DNA of 64,000 bases, taken from contig NZ_CP060404.1 in assembly GCF_014295035.1 (NCBI RefSeq), positions 3,312,501 to 3,376,500 of the forward strand, written 5' to 3'. This document shows positions 61,061-64,000 of this stretch, piece after piece. Both the position numbers and the translations under genes were made by a program. This stretch comes from Streptomyces buecherae (GTDB taxonomy: Bacteria; Actinomycetota; Actinomycetes; Streptomycetales; Streptomycetaceae). The first letter of the stretch is position 1, and each line of letters begins with the position of its first letter. The notes beneath the pieces were generated by a model. It did not search any database. It saw only the letters and a program-made list of their open reading frames with translations, and had not been told where the DNA came from.

Positions 61061-63982
61061 ATGGGCGGCGATCAGGGGCAGGCGCACCAATTGCGCTTCA
61101 CCGTGCTCGGGCCCGTGCGGGCCTGGCGTGGCGAGGAGCAACTCAACACCGGCTCACCGCAGCAACGCGCCCTCCTCGCCGCCCTGCTGCTGCGTGACGG
61201 CCGCACGGCCACCGCCCAAGAGCTCGTTGACGGCCTGTGGGGTGAGGAGCCTCCGGAAGCCGCGATCGCCACCTTGCGCACGTATGCCTCGCGGCTGCGC
61301 AAGACGATGGGTCCGGACGCGGGAGCACTGGTCAGCGAGTCGGGCGGGTACGCGCTGCGCGTCCACCCGAACGCCCTCGACCTCGACCACGCGGAACACC
61401 TCGCCGCCCGGGCCGAGAAGGCGCGGGCCACGGGGGAGCGAACGACCGCACGCGACCTCATCGCCCAAGCCCTCGCCCTGTGGGACGGGGAGCCGCTGGC
61501 GAACCTGCCCGGGCCCTATGTGGAGAACCAGCGCACCCGACTCCTGGAGTGGCGCCTCGGCCTCGTCGAGACGCGCCTCGACCTGGAAATGGAACTGGGA
61601 CACCACACCGAATCCATCTCCGAACTGACCGCCCTGACGGCCGCCCACCCGCTCCGTGAACGGCTGCGCGAACTGCTGATGCTGGCCCTGTACCGCAGCG
61701 GCCGACAGGCGGAGGCCCTGGCCGTCTACGCCGACACCCGCCGGCTGCTCGCCGACGAACTCGGGGTCGACCCGTGCCTCGAACTGGCCGCACTCCAGCA
61801 GCGCATCCTGCAAGGGGACGCAAGCCTCAGCGCACACGCACCGGAGGCCCAGGCGAAAAGTCAGCCCACCTTCGTGCGACCGGCTCAACTGCCGGCTACG
61901 GTGGCCGACTTCACCGGCCGCGCGAGCTTCGTGGTGGAGCTGAGCAACCAACTCAACACGGCCGAAGGCAGCGTGATGGCGGTCTCCGCGGTCGCCGGCA
62001 TCGGGGGCGTCGGCAAGACCACGCTGGCCGTGCACGTGGCGCACGCCGCCCGGCACCACTTCCCCGACGGGCAGCTCTACGTCGACCTCCAGGGCGCGGG
62101 CCCCGTCATCGCCGAACCGGGTGCCGTACTCGGGTCGTTCCTCCGGGCGCTCGGCACGCCGGACGAGAGCATCCCGGACACGCTGGAGGACCGTGCCGCC
62201 CTCTACCGCTCCACGCTCGCCGGGCGCCGCATCCTGACCCTGCTCGACAACGCCCACGACGCCGCTCAGGTCCGCCCGCTACTGCCGGGAACCGAGGGCT
62301 GCGCGGCGCTGATCACCAGCAGGTCGCGGATGATGGACCTGGAGAGCGCCCATCTGGTCGACCTCGACGTGATGAGCCCCGAGGAGGCACTCGTCCTGTT
62401 CACGCGCATCGTGGGCGAGGACCGTACCTCCGGGGAGCGCGACGCGGCCATGGACGTCGTCGCAGCCTGCGGCTTCCTGCCGCTGGCCATCCGGATCGCG
62501 GCGTCCCGGCTCGCGGCGCGGCGCACCTGGACCGTCTCCGTCCTGGCCCGCAAGCTGGCCGACCAGCGCCACCGGCTCGACGAACTGCAGGCCGGTGACC
62601 TCGCGGTCAAGGCGACCTTCGAACTCGGCTACGACCAGTTGGAGCCCCCACAGGCCCGCGCTTTCCGGCTGCTCGGGCTCGCCGACGGCCCGGACATCTC
62701 GCTCGCGGCCGCGGCGGCCATCCTCGACCTCGACGTGTACGCGGCCGAGTCGCTGCTGGAAAGCCTGGTGGACACGAGTCTGCTGGAGTCAGCGGCCCCC
62801 GGCCGCTACCGCTTCCACGACCTCGTGAGGCTCTACGCGCGCACATGTGCCGAGCGGGACGAACTACCACCGTCCGAGCGAGACGCCGCGCTCTCCCGAC
62901 TACTCGACTTCTACCTGGCCAGTGCGACGAAGGTGTTCGCCCACGCGCGACCCAGCGATCGCCTGGTGGAGCACCTGGAGAAGACCCACTACGCCGGCCT
63001 GTCCTTTCCCGACCGCGCCTCGGCGATCGACTGGCTGTTCGCCGAGGCGGGTTGCGTGCTGGCCAGCATCCAGCAGTTCGCCTCGACCAGCACGCTGCGC
63101 CGGGCCACCGATCTACTCCTCGCCTCCAAGGACCTCGCCGAGTCCGGCGCCAACTCTCGGCAGTACGAGACCGCTGCCCTCGTGGTCTGCGAGGCGGCCC
63201 AGGCGGCCGGTGACGCCCGCGCCGAGGGCCGGGCGCGGATGATGCTGACCCATGCGCACCGGCTGGCGGGCAGCTTCGACCAGGCGGACGCGGAGGCCCA
63301 GCGGGCGATCGAGCTCGCGAACTCGGTCGACGACCCGGTGCCCGCCTGTGAAGCCGTCAACGACCGGGGCATCATCGCGTTCTCCCAGAAGCGCTATGGG
63401 GACTCGGAACGGTACTTCCGCCAGGCCCTGGACGCCTTCCGGCGGGACGACAACCTCGCGGGCGTCGCCGGGACCCTGTGCAACCTCTCACGGGCACACG
63501 CCGCTTTGGGGCGCATCGAGGAGGCCATCGAGCTCGCCACCGAGGGCGTCACCACGTACAGCAGTCTGGGACTCGGCCTGCGGGTGGCGAACGGCCGTTA
63601 CGCGTTGGGGTTCGCGCTTTTCCAGGCCAACCGATTCCCGGAGGCGCTGGAACAGCTCACCGCCGCTCTGGCGCTGTTCCGAGACAACCGGCAACGGTTG
63701 TGGGAGGGGTCCACCCACGCCCGGTTGGCTGAGGTGCACCTGGCCGCTCAGCGGCCGGCCGAGGCCGCCACCAACGCCGAGCGGGCCCTCGCACTCCGTT
63801 TCATGGGCGGTGAATACCGCCGGGGCGTCGTTCTCACCGTGCTCGGCAAGGCGCTGCGGGAACTCGGGCAGCTCGATCGGGCGCGCGCCTGCTGGACGGA
63901 GGCTCTCTCCATCCACGAGCGGTTGGGCTCGGGGGAGGTAGCGGAAGTGCGATCGCTGCTGGTCCCGGTACCCGTCGGCTAG
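61061..63982 (+). CDS. AfsR/SARP-family regulator 2 (BTAD, NB-ARC, TPR)
   Basis: 973 residues, same architecture as the gene at 54606: DNA-binding domain with VLGPVRAWRGEEQLNTGSPQ QRALLAALLLRDGRTATAQE, BTAD region, P-loop AGIGGVGKTTLAVHVAHAAR HHFPDGQLYVDLQGAGP (from about 313), LTLLDNAHDAAQVRPLLPGT EGC, and TPRs from about 670. Long stretches are identical to SARP 1 (for example ADTRRLLADELGVDP and HDLVRLYAR), while linkers and TPR surfaces differ, so they are diverged duplicates. AAGGGGAG precedes the ATG; a GTG at 61028 is less likely. The gene is complete within the window. Confidence 0.93.
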   Translation: MGGDQGQAHQLRFTVLGPVRAWRGEEQLNTGSPQQRALLAALLLRDGRTATAQELVDGLWGEEPPEAAIATLRTYASRLRKTMGPDAGALVSESGGYALRVHPNALDLDHAEHLAARAEKARATGERTTARDLIAQALALWDGEPLANLPGPYVENQRTRLLEWRLGLVETRLDLEMELGHHTESISELTALTAAHPLRERLRELLMLALYRSGRQAEALAVYADTRRLLADELGVDPCLELAALQQRILQGDASLSAHAPEAQAKSQPTFVRPAQLPATVADFTGRASFVVELSNQLNTAEGSVMAVSAVAGIGGVGKTTLAVHVAHAARHHFPDGQLYVDLQGAGPVIAEPGAVLGSFLRALGTPDESIPDTLEDRAALYRSTLAGRRILTLLDNAHDAAQVRPLLPGTEGCAALITSRSRMMDLESAHLVDLDVMSPEEALVLFTRIVGEDRTSGERDAAMDVVAACGFLPLAIRIAASRLAARRTWTVSVLARKLADQRHRLDELQAGDLAVKATFELGYDQLEPPQARAFRLLGLADGPDISLAAAAAILDLDVYAAESLLESLVDTSLLESAAPGRYRFHDLVRLYARTCAERDELPPSERDAALSRLLDFYLASATKVFAHARPSDRLVEHLEKTHYAGLSFPDRASAIDWLFAEAGCVLASIQQFASTSTLRRATDLLLASKDLAESGANSRQYETAALVVCEAAQAAGDARAEGRARMMLTHAHRLAGSFDQADAEAQRAIELANSVDDPVPACEAVNDRGIIAFSQKRYGDSERYFRQALDAFRRDDNLAGVAGTLCNLSRAHAALGRIEEAIELATEGVTTYSSLGLGLRVANGRYALGFALFQANRFPEALEQLTAALALFRDNRQRLWEGSTHARLAEVHLAAQRPAEAATNAERALALRFMGGEYRRGVVLTVLGKALRELGQLDRARACWTEALSIHERLGSGEVAEVRSLLVPVPVG

Positions 63983-64000
63983 CAACCTCGTCGAGCGTTC

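Overview
The window reads as a chromosomal segment of a Streptomyces-type actinomycete. It is very GC-rich with strong third-position bias. It carries an HrdD-type sigma factor behind a SigR-type promoter, two AfsR/SARP regulators, an XRE-DUF5753/DUF397 pair, a fused CofG/CofH FO synthase (coenzyme F420 pathway) and a TipA-like MerR. All assignments come from reading motifs and recalled families; no database search was run.

Layout. 1-5.3 kb: 3' part of a SAF/CpaB-like gene, mscL, a small conserved protein, a standalone N-terminal piece of acetyl-CoA synthetase, a P1 (NylC/DmpA-like) autoprocessing peptidase, and hrdD. 5.3-15.4 kb: a GNAT remnant, a frameshifted questin-oxidase-like gene, a MarR gene convergent with an MFS pump under a TetR gene, a secreted M6 metalloprotease, and a TetR gene divergent from a two-gene small-membrane-protein operon with a clear palindromic operator. 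15.7-21 kb: tRNA-Arg(CCT), an HNH nuclease, a decayed NOV/DUF3883 gene and a complete arsenic set (arsM, acr3, arsR, arsC). 21-31.5 kb: two methyltransferases, a secreted trypsin-like lipoprotein, RecQ, an OsmC-like protein, a TipA-like MerR with a glycosyltransferase, and a PobA-like flavin hydroxylase. 31.5-38.2 kb: a large polytopic membrane protein, a D-Ala-D-Ala carboxypeptidase with a roughly 700-residue disordered N-terminal region, and GPP34. 38.9-54 kb: XRE/DUF5753 and DUF397, an aminotransferase, an ADP-ribosylglycohydrolase, a GH114 lipoprotein, an AraC regulator, FO synthase plus an F420-type LLM oxidoreductase, a Tat-exported PHP hydrolase and an APC permease. 54-64 kb: two paralogous SARP regulators flank an opposite-strand operon of two GNAT-like proteins and a LuxR-type regulator; this may be the regulatory edge of a biosynthetic cluster that continues past the window.

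Functional links. mscL and the SigR-controlled hrdD are stress functions. The ars genes form one detoxification unit: ArsC reduces arsenate, Acr3 exports arsenite, ArsM methylates it and ArsR senses it. The TipA-like regulator and glycosyltransferase look like a drug-sensing and drug-modifying pair. FO synthase makes the deazaflavin for F420, which the adjacent LLM protein probably uses. Most convergent gene pairs are separated by long perfect hairpins, listed as terminators.
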